Assembly: GCF_003315795.1 (NCBI RefSeq)
Contig: NZ_QMEY01000001.1
Coordinates: forward strand, 930,001-994,000
Origin: Spongiactinospora rosea
Lineage (GTDB): Bacteria; Actinomycetota; Actinomycetes; Streptosporangiales; Streptosporangiaceae
DNA: 64,000 bases
Direction of reading: 5' to 3'
A model generated the notes under the pieces. That model searched no databases and had not been told where the DNA came from. It saw only the letters and a list, made by a program, of their open reading frames with translations. The first letter of the stretch is position 1, and each line of letters opens with the position of its first letter. Of this stretch, positions 36,017 to 44,231 are shown piece after piece. The position numbers and the translations under genes were made by a program.

Positions 36017-36151
36017 CTAGCGGCCCTTGGGCAGCCGGCGCGGCTGCTGGATCGGGCGCTGTGGCATCCGGGGCATCGGTGTCTGCCTGGGGTAGTCCCG
36101 CGCGGGGATCGCGGGGTTCTTACCGGTCTTTCTGGCATGGCGGTTGCGCAT
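36017..36151 (-). CDS. Very basic 44-residue protein
   Basis: On the minus strand an ATG at 36151 opens a 44-codon frame ending in TAG. AGGAGG lies seven bases before the ATG, an ideal ribosome binding site. The product begins MRNRHARKTGK, is rich in Arg, Pro and Gln, contains almost no acidic residue and ends RRLPKGR. Such composition suits a nucleic-acid- or ribosome-associated peptide, but no family is recognised. It faces the thiolase terminator. Bases 36152-36362 beyond it hold nothing I can support. Confidence 0.55.
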   Translation of the reverse strand: MRNRHARKTGKNPAIPARDYPRQTPMPRMPQRPIQQPRRLPKGR

Positions 36152-36362
36152 GTGCGGACCTCCTCGAAGTGGACGGCGACGCGGCGACCGGAAAAGGTCG
36201 AACCGTGCCTGATCTCAGCTACCGCGTCGGAGAAACGGGGTCAGAAAGCTGAGCGGTGCGGGCCTATCGCCGCGAGGACGCGGGACTCGGCCGGCTGCCG
36301 ACGGTCAGGAGTTGATCCACATGTCATCGACCCTACGCAGCGGGCCGATCACGCGCAACCGA

Positions 36363-37208
36363 TTATTTGATGGACCCGGCCGTGAGCCCGTTCACCACCT
36401 TCCGCTCGATCAGCGCGAACAGGATGATCACCGGGATGGTGGCGATCACCGATCCGGCGAACAGCCCTTGCCAGTCCACCTGGTACTGCCCGATGTAGGA
36501 GTTCAGCGCCACGGTCAGCGGCTGGTTCGCCGGGGTCGTGCTGAGCATCAGCGCCACCGCGAACTCGTTCCAGGCCGCGATGAAGGTGAAGATCAGCGCG
36601 GTCACCACGCCGGGCATGGCCAGCGGCAGGGTGATCCGGAACAGCGTCCCGAACCGGCCGTTGCCGTCGATGAACGCGGCCTCCTCCAGCTCGCGGGGGA
36701 TCGAGGAGAAGTAGGCGTTCAGGATCCACACCGCGAAGGCCAGGTTGAACCCGCCGTTCACCAGGATCAGCGCCCAGATCGTGTCCACCAGGCCGAACTG
36801 GAAGAACTCCCGGTAGATGCCGACGAGCATCGCGGTCGGCTGGAACATCTGCGTGATCAGCACCAGGAACAGGAAGCCGGTGCGGAACTTGAAGTTGTGC
36901 CGGGAGGTGTAGTAGGCGGCCGGCAGCGCGACCAGCAGGACCAGCAGCGTCGAACCGGCCGCGACCTGGAGGGTGACCACCAGGTTCCCGGCCAGCCCGC
37001 CGCTCCAGAAGTCGATCAGGCTGGACCACTCGAACGCGCTGGGCAGGTACGTCGCCTCGCGCAGCGTCTCCTGCGGCCGCACCGCGGTGAGCAGCATGAT
37101 GACGTACGGGAAGAGGAAGATCAGCGCGATCACATAGGCGGACCCGGCGATGACCACGCTCTTGAGGCGGGGGAGCGCCCGGGAGGGGGCGGGGGCGGAG
37201 TGCGCCAT
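36363..37208 (-). CDS. Sugar ABC transporter permease (MalG-like)
   Basis: A 281-residue permease with about six helices. The cytoplasmic EAA loop is seen as ELEEAAFIDGNGRFGTLFRITLP in part, the contact to the ATPase. It pairs with the MalF-like permease encoded just upstream; the two genes overlap in ATGA. The start is the ATG at 37208; the frame extends upstream only as a shadow. Together with the lipoprotein at 39530 they import a sugar. No ATPase gene is in the operon, so a shared MsiK-type ATPase probably serves them. Confidence 0.9.
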   Translation of the reverse strand: MAHSAPAPSRALPRLKSVVIAGSAYVIALIFLFPYVIMLLTAVRPQETLREATYLPSAFEWSSLIDFWSGGLAGNLVVTLQVAAGSTLLVLLVALPAAYYTSRHNFKFRTGFLFLVLITQMFQPTAMLVGIYREFFQFGLVDTIWALILVNGGFNLAFAVWILNAYFSSIPRELEEAAFIDGNGRFGTLFRITLPLAMPGVVTALIFTFIAAWNEFAVALMLSTTPANQPLTVALNSYIGQYQVDWQGLFAGSVIATIPVIILFALIERKVVNGLTAGSIK

Positions 37209-38104
37209 CACGCGACCTCCGATTTCCACCGCGTGACCTTGAGGAACACCACGGTCAGAATGATCACCATGCCGAAGTTGACCACCGACATCGCGGCGGA
37301 TTCCCCGATGTCCCGGTTTTTGAGGATGTACATGAAGATGGTGGACGTGGAGGTCGAGTAGCCCGGCTGTCCGCGCGTCATCGCCCAGATGATCGGGAAG
37401 TTGTTGAAGACGTTCATCACGTTGATCAGCGCCGCGACCGTCAAGGCCGGGCGGAGCAGCGGGAACGTGATCGACCAGTAGATCCGCATCTTGGAGGCGC
37501 CGTCCATCCTGGCCGCCTCGTAGATGTCGCCGGGGATGGTGGACAGGCCGGCGATCAGCGCGTACGTGGTGAACGGCACCGAGACGAACACCGCGACGAA
37601 GATCAGCCAGGGCATCGCGGTCGCGGACTGCCCCAGCGGGTCGGCGGCCGCGCCGCCGAGGGCGTCGAGGAGGCCCAGGTCGCGCCGGATCATGTTGATG
37701 ACCCCGACCTCGGGGTCGAGCATCCACCGGAAGATGATCGCCGTCATCAGCACCGACGCCGCCCACGGCGCGATCAGCGCCCAGCGCGCGATCTTGCGGC
37801 CGGGGAAGCGCTGGTTGAAGAGCTGGGCCAGGGCCAGGGAGATGACCACCGTGAGCCCGACCACCGCGACCACCCAGATCAGGGTGCGCCCCATGATGCT
37901 GGCGAAGTCGGGTTCGGCGAAGAGCTTGTCGTAGTTCGCCGTCCCGTTGCCGCCCTGGATGATGCCGAATTTGCTGATCTTGAGGAACGACGACCGGATC
38001 ATCTCGACCACCGGCCAGAGCACCACGAGTGCGATCAGCACGATGGCCGGTCCGACCCAGGCCAGGGGTTCGAGGGCGCGCAATCCCCTCGATCTATGCC
38101 GCAT
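37208..38104 (-). CDS. Sugar ABC transporter permease (MalF-like)
   Basis: A 298-residue permease with about six helices, beginning with a basic MRHRSRG segment then a helix from residue 14. The EAA-type loop reads YEAARMDGASKMRIYWSITFP in part. It lies between the solute-binding lipoprotein gene and the MalG-like permease in one minus-strand operon. About 160 bases including a strong hairpin separate it from the binding-protein gene. Confidence 0.9.
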   Translation of the reverse strand: MRHRSRGLRALEPLAWVGPAIVLIALVVLWPVVEMIRSSFLKISKFGIIQGGNGTANYDKLFAEPDFASIMGRTLIWVVAVVGLTVVISLALAQLFNQRFPGRKIARWALIAPWAASVLMTAIIFRWMLDPEVGVINMIRRDLGLLDALGGAAADPLGQSATAMPWLIFVAVFVSVPFTTYALIAGLSTIPGDIYEAARMDGASKMRIYWSITFPLLRPALTVAALINVMNVFNNFPIIWAMTRGQPGYSTSTSTIFMYILKNRDIGESAAMSVVNFGMVIILTVVFLKVTRWKSEVA

Positions 38105-38202
38105 CTGTCCTGCTTCCTAGGGAGGGGTCCTGGAAAGGGCCCGAAGGGGCCTTTGGGGGACCTGCGGGGTCTCTTGGGGATCCGCAGGGGGCCCCACAGG
38201 GG

Positions 38203-38240
38203 GTACGGCCGGCGCCGGGGTGTCGAGGCGCCGGCCGTAC
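38203..38240 (-). terminator. 14-bp stem hairpin between binding-protein and permease genes
   Basis: GTACGGCCGGCGCC and GGCGCCGGCCGTAC form a perfect stem around ten bases. Read from the minus strand it follows the binding-protein stop (38265). Such intercistronic hairpins often block decay or partly end transcription so that binding protein exceeds permease. G-rich arms at 38110-38190 add further structure. Confidence 0.6.
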
Positions 38241-38264
38241 GGGTGTGCCCGGGGTCAGCCGGGA

Positions 38265-39530
38265 TCAGCCCGTCTCTGCGGCCTTCTGCAGGTCACCGAG
38301 CACCTTGGCCGGGTCCTCGACCGCGCCGCCGATGGTCTGCTTGATGGTGTCCGAAACAGCGGGCCACTTGGGGTCGGTGAAGGGGTAGAAGCTGGCGTTC
38401 GGGAGTCCGTCCAGGAACGGCTTCAGCTTCTCGTCGCCGGACAGCTTCTCGATGCCGCCCTTGGTGACGGGCAGCAGCTTGTAGTTGTCCACGATCTTCT
38501 GCACCGCGTTGCCGGTGTAGAAGAAGTCGAAGAACTTCTTGATCTCGGCCGGGTGGTTGTTCTTGTTGAACGCCATGATCCAGTCCATGACGCCGAGCGT
38601 GGTGTCGAGCGCACCGGTCTTGCCGGCGATCGGCGCGACACCGTACTTGTCCTTCACCGAACCCTCGTCGAAGATCGGGATGGACATGGGGCCGCCGTTG
38701 ACCATGCCGACCTTGCCCGCCGCGAAGTCCTCCCAGACCGTCTTGCGGTCCTTGGTGCCCGGGTTCGGGGTGGTCAGACCCGCGTCCACCAGGCCCTTCA
38801 TGAAGGTGAAGGCCTCGATGTTCTGGGGCGAGTTGATCGCCCACTTGCCGGAGGCGTCCTTGTATCCGCCACCGGCGCCGAGGAACCACAGGAACGACTC
38901 GCCCTGTGCCTCCTCCTGGCCGAGCGGCAGGCCGAACGGCTGGCTCACGCCGGACTTCTTCAGCTTCTCCGCGGCGGCCTTGAGTTCGTCCCAGGTCTTG
39001 GGCGGTTCGGCGACCCCGGCCTTGTCGAAGAGCTCCTTGTTGTAGAAGAGCCCGCGGGCCGAGGAGACGAACGGGATGCCGTACGCGACGCCGTCCACCT
39101 TGCCGAAGTCGGCGAACTTGGTCAGCAGGTCCTGCTGAACGTTCGGAGAGAGGATCTCGTCGACCTTGTGCAGCAGCTGGTCCTCGACGAAGCCGGAGTA
39201 GCCGCCGGTCTGCAGGATGTCCGGCGGCTGGCCGTTCTGCACCATGGTGGCGACCTGCTTGTCGATGTCGTTCCAGTTGATCACCTGGACATCGATCTTG
39301 ATGTTCGGGTTGGCGGCCTGGAACTCGTCGACGATGCCCTTCCAGAACTTCGCCCCGGCGTTCTCCGCGTTCGGGTCGGAGCCGTAGTCGGCGGCCACCA
39401 TCTTCAGCGTCACCGCGCCGCCACCCGAGGCGGCGGTCTTGTCGCCGCCCTGGCTGGTTCCGGACGAACCGCAACCGGCCAGGGCCAAGACGGCCGCCAA
39501 GCCGAGGGCGCCCGCGATCCTCGTTCTCAT
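38265..39530 (-). CDS. Sugar ABC transporter substrate-binding lipoprotein
   Basis: A 421-residue lipoprotein of solute-binding family 1. Signal peptide with lipobox LAGC (Cys near residue 20), then a Gly/Ser linker and the binding fold: NIKIDVQVINWNDI, PPDILQTGG, GIPFVSSARGLFYNKELFDKAG, and GKVGMVNGG later. It captures an oligosaccharide for the two permeases downstream. The ATG at 39530 fits the lipoprotein start; the longer frame is not conserved-looking. The upstream region carries DasR-like operator cores, suggesting an aminosugar such as N-acetylglucosamine or chitobiose, which is inference. Confidence 0.92.
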   Translation of the reverse strand: MRTRIAGALGLAAVLALAGCGSSGTSQGGDKTAASGGGAVTLKMVAADYGSDPNAENAGAKFWKGIVDEFQAANPNIKIDVQVINWNDIDKQVATMVQNGQPPDILQTGGYSGFVEDQLLHKVDEILSPNVQQDLLTKFADFGKVDGVAYGIPFVSSARGLFYNKELFDKAGVAEPPKTWDELKAAAEKLKKSGVSQPFGLPLGQEEAQGESFLWFLGAGGGYKDASGKWAINSPQNIEAFTFMKGLVDAGLTTPNPGTKDRKTVWEDFAAGKVGMVNGGPMSIPIFDEGSVKDKYGVAPIAGKTGALDTTLGVMDWIMAFNKNNHPAEIKKFFDFFYTGNAVQKIVDNYKLLPVTKGGIEKLSGDEKLKPFLDGLPNASFYPFTDPKWPAVSDTIKQTIGGAVEDPAKVLGDLQKAAETG

Positions 39531-39563
39531 CAGTGAATACCACCTTGACCTGGGGGAACCTCT

Positions 39564-39666
39564 GGTCCGTACCGGTCTGCCCGCCGTCTGCGGGGCCCCG
39601 TGTAGACGGCCGCATCCAAGTACGGCGAGGCCAGCGTAAGCGTGGGGTTGATGGCCGGTCCATACC
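39564..39666. promoter_or_regulatory. Two degenerate dre-like sites in the transporter upstream region
   Basis: GGTCCGTACC (39564-39573) and GGTCCATACC (39657-39666) keep the GGTC...ACC frame of the DasR site but not its centre. They lie 34 and 127 bases upstream of the binding-protein ATG. On their own they would not be convincing. Confidence 0.25.
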
Positions 39667-39712
39667 GGGAAATATCGGATCTGCAACGAGTAGGTGGCGA
39701 ACAAGCGTCGCC

Positions 39713-39722
39713 GGTCTAGACC
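39713..39722. promoter_or_regulatory. DasR-type operator core GGTCTAGACC
   Basis: This is the exact ten-base centre of the Streptomyces DasR-responsive element (consensus ACTGGTCTAGACCACT) inside a 14-bp perfect palindrome (39711-39724). A near copy, GGTATAGACC, lies at 39797-39806. The site is in the 307-base gap upstream of a sugar transporter operon; that gap holds no gene I can support. Confidence 0.5.
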
Positions 39723-39837
39723 GGTTGCAAATGATCGATGGCGAACGGCCGCCTCACCGTAGCCAGGCACCGGAATCCCGGCGGGTGTGATTGCGCGGTA
39801 TAGACCAGTGCCCGGCGTCGTGGTGGCGGGGCCTGTC

Positions 39838-41709
39838 TCAGTGCGCGACGGCCCGGTGGACGTCCTCGGTGACCGGCGTGCCGGGCTCGGTGGCGGCGAC
39901 CCAGGGGCCCTCCAGGGAGGGGTCCAGGATGCCCTCCTCCAGGAACGTGTAGCGGCCGGTGAGGGCGTACCGGGCCAGGCGTACGTCCGCGCCGTCGGTG
40001 TTGTTCCACAGCCGCCCGAACAGCTCCTCCACCCGCAGCCGCGCCTGGCGGCAGAAGACGTCGGCCAGTTCCTGGGGCCTGCGGCCCAGGTCGGTGGTGT
40101 CCTCCTGGGCGCTGACGCAGGTGGCGGTCATCGCGAACAGTTCAGCGCCGATGTCCACGACACGCCCGAGAAAGCCCTGTTTGTGCTCCAGCTTGGCCTG
40201 CCAGCGGGACATGCCGTAGAAGATGGACCTGGCCAGCTTGCGGCTGGTCCGCTCCACGTAGCGCAGGTGCCCGGCCAGCGGCCCGAACTCCGCGTACGCC
40301 CCCGGCCGCACACCCGCCCCGACCACCAGCGTCGGCAGCCAGCGGGCGTAGAAGCCGCCCGCCCTGGCCAGCGCGCGGGCGCGGTCGGCGGCGGCGGCCG
40401 AGGGATCGACGAGCTGCCCGGCCACCGCGAGGTGGGCGTCCACCGCCTCGCGGGCGATGAGCAGGTGCATGATCTCCGAACTGCCCTCGAAGATCCGGTT
40501 GATCCGCATGTCGCGGAGGATCTGCTCGGCGGGGACGCCCCGTTCGCCCCGCGCGGCCAGCGACTCGGCGGTCTCGTACCCGCGTCCGCCCCTGATCTGG
40601 ACCAGGTCGTCCACGACCCGCCAGCCCATCTCCGAGGCGTACAGCTTGGCGAGGGCCGCCTCGATCCTGATGTCGCTGGACTCGGCGTCGACCAGCCGTC
40701 CGGCGAGATCGACCACCGCGCCCAGCGCGTAGGCGGTCGCCGTGATGAACGCGAGCTTGCCGGCCACCGCCTCGTGCGCGCCGATCCGCCGCCCCCACTG
40801 CTCCCTGGCCCCGGACCACTCCCGGGCGATCTTGGCGGCCCACCTGGCGTTGCCCGCGCAGGTCGCGGGCAGTGAGAGGCGGCCGGTGTTGAGCGTGGTG
40901 AGGGCGATCTTGAGGCCCTGGCCCTCCCGGCCGATCAGGTTGGCTGCCGGTACGCGCACCCGGTCGAACCGGGTCACGCCATTCTCGATGCCGCGCAGCC
41001 CCATGAACGCGTTGCGCCGTTCGACCGTGATGCCCGGCGTGTCGGCCTCGACGACGAACGCCGAGATGCCCCGGGCGGTCCTGGCCATCACCACCAGCAG
41101 GTCGGCGATCACGCCGTTGGTGGTCCACAGCTTGACGCCGTCGAGGATGTAGTCATCGCCGTCGGGTGTGGCGGTCGTGGCCAGGCGGGCGGGGTCGGAG
41201 CCGACGTCCGGCTCGGTCAGCAGGAAGGCCGAGACGTCCCCGGCCGCGCAGCGGGGCAGGAACGCGCGTTTCTGCTCCTCGGTGCCGAACAGCTTCAGCG
41301 GCTGCGGCACGCCGATCGACTGGTGCGCCGACAGCAGCGCGGCCAGCGACGGAACGTAGGAGGCGACCATGGACAGGGCGCGGCCGTAGTGGACGTGGCC
41401 GAGGCCCAGGCCGCCGTACCGCTCGGGGATGTTCATCCCGAACGCGCCCAGTTCGGCCAGGCCCTTGACGACCTCGTCGGGGACGCGCGCCGTACGCTCG
41501 ATCAGCGCCGGATCGACCCGGGCGGACAGGAAGCGGCGCAGCGAGCGCAGGAACTCCTCGCCCTTGGCCGCCCCGGACACCGGTGGCGGCGGATGCACCA
41601 GATCCAGCCGGAAGTCGCCGAGGAAGAGCTGCCTGCCGAAGCTGGGCCGGGTCCACTCGGTCTCCCTGGCCTGCTCGGCGACCTCGCGGGCGCGCGCGTA
41701 GTCCGTCAT
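39838..41709 (-). CDS. Long acyl-CoA dehydrogenase family protein
   Basis: A 623-residue member of the acyl-CoA dehydrogenase family. Residues about 50-430 are the FAD-enzyme core: PERYGGLGLG, LLTEPDVGSDP, GVKLWTTNG, and RINRIFEGSSEIM, where the Glu matches the usual base. The extra 190 residues at the C terminus are helical, as in very-long-chain enzymes with a membrane- or dimer-associated domain. The ATG at 41709 is 29 bases after the methyltransferase stop, so the two may be co-transcribed; no clear ribosome binding site was seen. Confidence 0.88.
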   Translation of the reverse strand: MTDYARAREVAEQARETEWTRPSFGRQLFLGDFRLDLVHPPPPVSGAAKGEEFLRSLRRFLSARVDPALIERTARVPDEVVKGLAELGAFGMNIPERYGGLGLGHVHYGRALSMVASYVPSLAALLSAHQSIGVPQPLKLFGTEEQKRAFLPRCAAGDVSAFLLTEPDVGSDPARLATTATPDGDDYILDGVKLWTTNGVIADLLVVMARTARGISAFVVEADTPGITVERRNAFMGLRGIENGVTRFDRVRVPAANLIGREGQGLKIALTTLNTGRLSLPATCAGNARWAAKIAREWSGAREQWGRRIGAHEAVAGKLAFITATAYALGAVVDLAGRLVDAESSDIRIEAALAKLYASEMGWRVVDDLVQIRGGRGYETAESLAARGERGVPAEQILRDMRINRIFEGSSEIMHLLIAREAVDAHLAVAGQLVDPSAAAADRARALARAGGFYARWLPTLVVGAGVRPGAYAEFGPLAGHLRYVERTSRKLARSIFYGMSRWQAKLEHKQGFLGRVVDIGAELFAMTATCVSAQEDTTDLGRRPQELADVFCRQARLRVEELFGRLWNNTDGADVRLARYALTGRYTFLEEGILDPSLEGPWVAATEPGTPVTEDVHRAVAH

Positions 41710-41738
41710 GCCGATGGACGTACCCGCGCGCGGGCGGG

Positions 41739-42482
41739 TCAGACTTTCGGGACCTCCGCCACGCAGAACACCGTCTGGCCGAACGGCGGGCGGATGAACC
41801 GCTCGATCAGCCGGGTCGCCGGGACCACCGTGCGGTCGTAGATCTTGACCAGCCGGGGGTCGGGATAGCCCACGCCGCCCCGGCGCACGGCCAGCCACCA
41901 GGCGATGCCGCCGAGGAAGTTGATCGGCTTGATCGTGCGGATCCGCAGGCCCGCCGAGGTGACCGTGCGGGCGAGCGTGGCCGGCGTGTACCGCGTGACA
42001 TGCCCGACCTTGCGGTCGAAGTCACCATAAAGCTGCATGTAGCCGGGCACCCAGATGATGATCCGGCCGCCCGGAACGGTCACCCTGGCCAGCGAGCGCA
42101 GCGCCTCGGCGTCCTGCTCGATGTGCTCAAGGACGTTCATCATCACGACCGTGTCGACCCGGTCGTCGCCCTCCAGCGGGATCTCCGTCGGCAGCCCGAA
42201 CTGGAGCACCTGGATCGCCTTCTCGTGCCCGTCGAAGCGCTTGCGCAGCTGCTCCACGCAGTAGGGGTCGAAGTCGCTGACCACCAGGCGGTCGAGCCGG
42301 GGCAGGAACTGCTCGGCGAAGTGGCCGAGCCCCGATCCGATCTCCAGCATCGACCGGCCGACGTGCGGGGCCACCATGTCCAGCTCGTACTGGCGGTAGT
42401 TTCTGGCCTCATCGCCGCCCAGATGATTTTCCAGGGCTTCGTCTCCGGCGGCCGGTTGTACTACACGGTCATACCCAGACAT
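41739..42482 (-). CDS. SAM-dependent class I methyltransferase
   Basis: A 247-residue methyltransferase. Motif I is MLEIGSGLGHFAEQ near residue 45, the acidic SAM-ribose contact is VSDFDPY, and motif IV/post-I features are VVMMNVLEHIEQD with PGGRIIIWVP. The style is that of methyltransferase type 11/23 proteins acting on small molecules or glycolipids; the acceptor is unknown. The ATG at 42482 replaces a longer frame start at 42512. It may form an operon with the acyl-CoA dehydrogenase downstream. Confidence 0.85.
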   Translation of the reverse strand: MSGYDRVVQPAAGDEALENHLGGDEARNYRQYELDMVAPHVGRSMLEIGSGLGHFAEQFLPRLDRLVVSDFDPYCVEQLRKRFDGHEKAIQVLQFGLPTEIPLEGDDRVDTVVMMNVLEHIEQDAEALRSLARVTVPGGRIIIWVPGYMQLYGDFDRKVGHVTRYTPATLARTVTSAGLRIRTIKPINFLGGIAWWLAVRRGGVGYPDPRLVKIYDRTVVPATRLIERFIRPPFGQTVFCVAEVPKV

Positions 42483-42623
42483 GCGATTCCGTCCAGCTCG
42501 CTGATTACACAAAACCGTGGCCGGTCGGCCACGGTACGGACTCGGCCGAGTCTAGTGGGATCAATGGCGGCCGTTCTCAAACTCCGTCCCACCCGCTTCC
42601 CCCAGTCTGCCTCAGCTTCGGCT

Positions 42624-43652
42624 TCAGGGGGCGGGGGAGTCGTCGGCCAGCCAGGCGTCGACGCGCCGCAGCAGGTCCTTGACGACCTGCTCGGGCGCGG
42701 AGGAGGACCGGATCGACTGGCGGGCCAGTTCGGCCAGCTCCGCGTCACGGAACCCGTGCGCATCCCTGGCCAGTTCGTACTGCCGCAGCAGCCGCGAGCC
42801 GAACAGCAGCGGGTCGTCCGCGCCCAGCGCGATCGGCACCCCCGCGTCGAACATCCGCCGCAGCGGCACGTCCTCGGCCCGCTCGGCGACCCCCAGCCCG
42901 ACGTTGGACGCCGGGCACACCTCGCAGGTGATCTGCCGGTCGGCCAGCCGTTCCAGCAGGCGCGGCGACTCGGCCGCGCGCACGCCGTGCCCGATCCGGT
43001 CGGCGTCCAGGTCGTCCACGCACTCGGCCACGCTCACCGGCCCGGCCAGCTCCCCGCCGTGCGGTACGGCCAGCAGCCCGGCCCGCTTGGCGATCCGGAA
43101 CGCGCCGTCGAAGTCGCGGGCCCTGGCCCGCCGTTCGTCGTTGGACAGCCCGAACCCGACCACGCCCTGACCCGCGTACTGCGCGGCGAGCCTGGCCAGC
43201 GTCTTGGCGTCGAGCGGGTGCCGGGTGCGGTTCGCCGCGACGACCACCCCGATGCCGATCTCGCTCGCGGCGGCGGCCTGCCGCGCGGCGTCCAGCACCA
43301 GGTCCAGCGTCGCCGTCAGGCCGCCGAACCGCGCCGCGTACCCGGAGGGATCGACCTGGATCTCCAGCCACGCCGACCCCTCGGCCGCCTCGTCCTCCGC
43401 GGCCTCGCGCAGCAGCCGGTAGACGTCGCTCGGGCGGCGCAGCACCGAACGCGCGATGTCGTACAGCCGCTGGAACCGGAACCAGCCCCGCTCGTCGGTC
43501 GCGTGCAGCTTGGGCGGCCAGTCCTCCTCCAGCGCGTCGGGCAGGTGGATGCCCTGCTCCCTGGCCAGTTCGATCAGCGTCGAATGCCGCATGGAACCGG
43601 TGAAGTGCAGATGCAGGTGCGCTTTCGGGAGGGTGTGGAGTGGCCGTGGCAT
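42624..43652 (-). CDS. Adenosine deaminase family protein
   Basis: A 342-residue amidohydrolase. The zinc ligands appear as HLHLHFTGS near the N terminus, the PHGGEL His, the IGHG segment and the GADDPLLF Asp pair, all as in adenosine deaminase. It probably deaminates adenosine or a related nucleoside; aminodeoxyfutalosine or another adenine derivative is not excluded. The ATG at 43652 has GGGGAA close upstream. It is divergent from the sigma factor gene, with 78 bases between starts. Confidence 0.85.
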   Translation of the reverse strand: MPRPLHTLPKAHLHLHFTGSMRHSTLIELAREQGIHLPDALEEDWPPKLHATDERGWFRFQRLYDIARSVLRRPSDVYRLLREAAEDEAAEGSAWLEIQVDPSGYAARFGGLTATLDLVLDAARQAAAASEIGIGVVVAANRTRHPLDAKTLARLAAQYAGQGVVGFGLSNDERRARARDFDGAFRIAKRAGLLAVPHGGELAGPVSVAECVDDLDADRIGHGVRAAESPRLLERLADRQITCEVCPASNVGLGVAERAEDVPLRRMFDAGVPIALGADDPLLFGSRLLRQYELARDAHGFRDAELAELARQSIRSSSAPEQVVKDLLRRVDAWLADDSPAP

Positions 43653-43679
43653 TTCCCCATGGTGCCGTAACTTCGATCT

Positions 43680-43704
43680 CAACCTGCGCGGACCCCGGCG
43701 CGTT
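43680..43704 (+). promoter_or_regulatory. ECF-type promoter candidate before the sigma factor gene
   Basis: CAACC, sixteen bases, then CGTT. ECF sigma factors typically read an AAC-containing -35 and a CGT-containing -10 with 16 or 17 bases between. The site is 27 bases before the sigma-factor ATG, which would fit autoregulation. Not tested. Confidence 0.4.
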
Positions 43705-43730
43705 GGGAGGGGCGAAAGGGGACCTCGCTG

Positions 43731-44231
43731 ATGACGGACGAAGACGAGGCGGCCTTTGATGAGTTCCTGGCCGCCCGAAGTACGGCTCTGCTGCGCACCG
43801 CGATCCTGGTGTGCGGCGCGTCCCAGCATGACGCCGAGGACCTGGTCCAGCACGCCCTGGAGAAGGTCTACCGGCACTGGCCGCGCATCCGGCACGACAA
43901 CCCCGGCGCCTACGCCAGGCGCGTCGTGGTGAACGCGGCCATCTCCGCCGCGCGGCGGGCGAAGGTGATCAGGGAGATCTCCTTCGCCCGCCCGCCGGAC
44001 ACGGCCGCCACCGCGGCCGACCTCGACCTGCGCGAGGTCATGCTGGGCGAACTGCGCAGACTCCCCGCGCGGATGCGCGCGGTCGTGGTGCTGCGCTACT
44101 GGGAGGACCTCTCGGAAACCGAGACGGCCACACTGCTCGGCTGCTCGGCCGGGACCGTAAAGAGCCAGGCGGCCCGTGGGCTCGGCCGCATCCGCGAACG
44201 CATGACGAGACTCGAGGGAGTGAGCGCATGA
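43731..44231 (+). CDS. SigE-family ECF RNA polymerase sigma factor
   Basis: A 166-residue sigma factor with only regions 2 and 4. Region 2 contains AEDLVQHALEKVYRHW; region 4 contains LPARMRAVVVLRYWEDLSETETATLLGCS in part. The group (SigE70-like) is expanded in actinomycetes and directs small regulons in response to envelope or other signals. The stop overlaps the ATG of the PASTA protein gene, so the two are translationally coupled and probably antagonists. ECF-like promoter elements lie just upstream. Confidence 0.92.
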   Translation: MTDEDEAAFDEFLAARSTALLRTAILVCGASQHDAEDLVQHALEKVYRHWPRIRHDNPGAYARRVVVNAAISAARRAKVIREISFARPPDTAATAADLDLREVMLGELRRLPARMRAVVVLRYWEDLSETETATLLGCSAGTVKSQAARGLGRIRERMTRLEGVSA

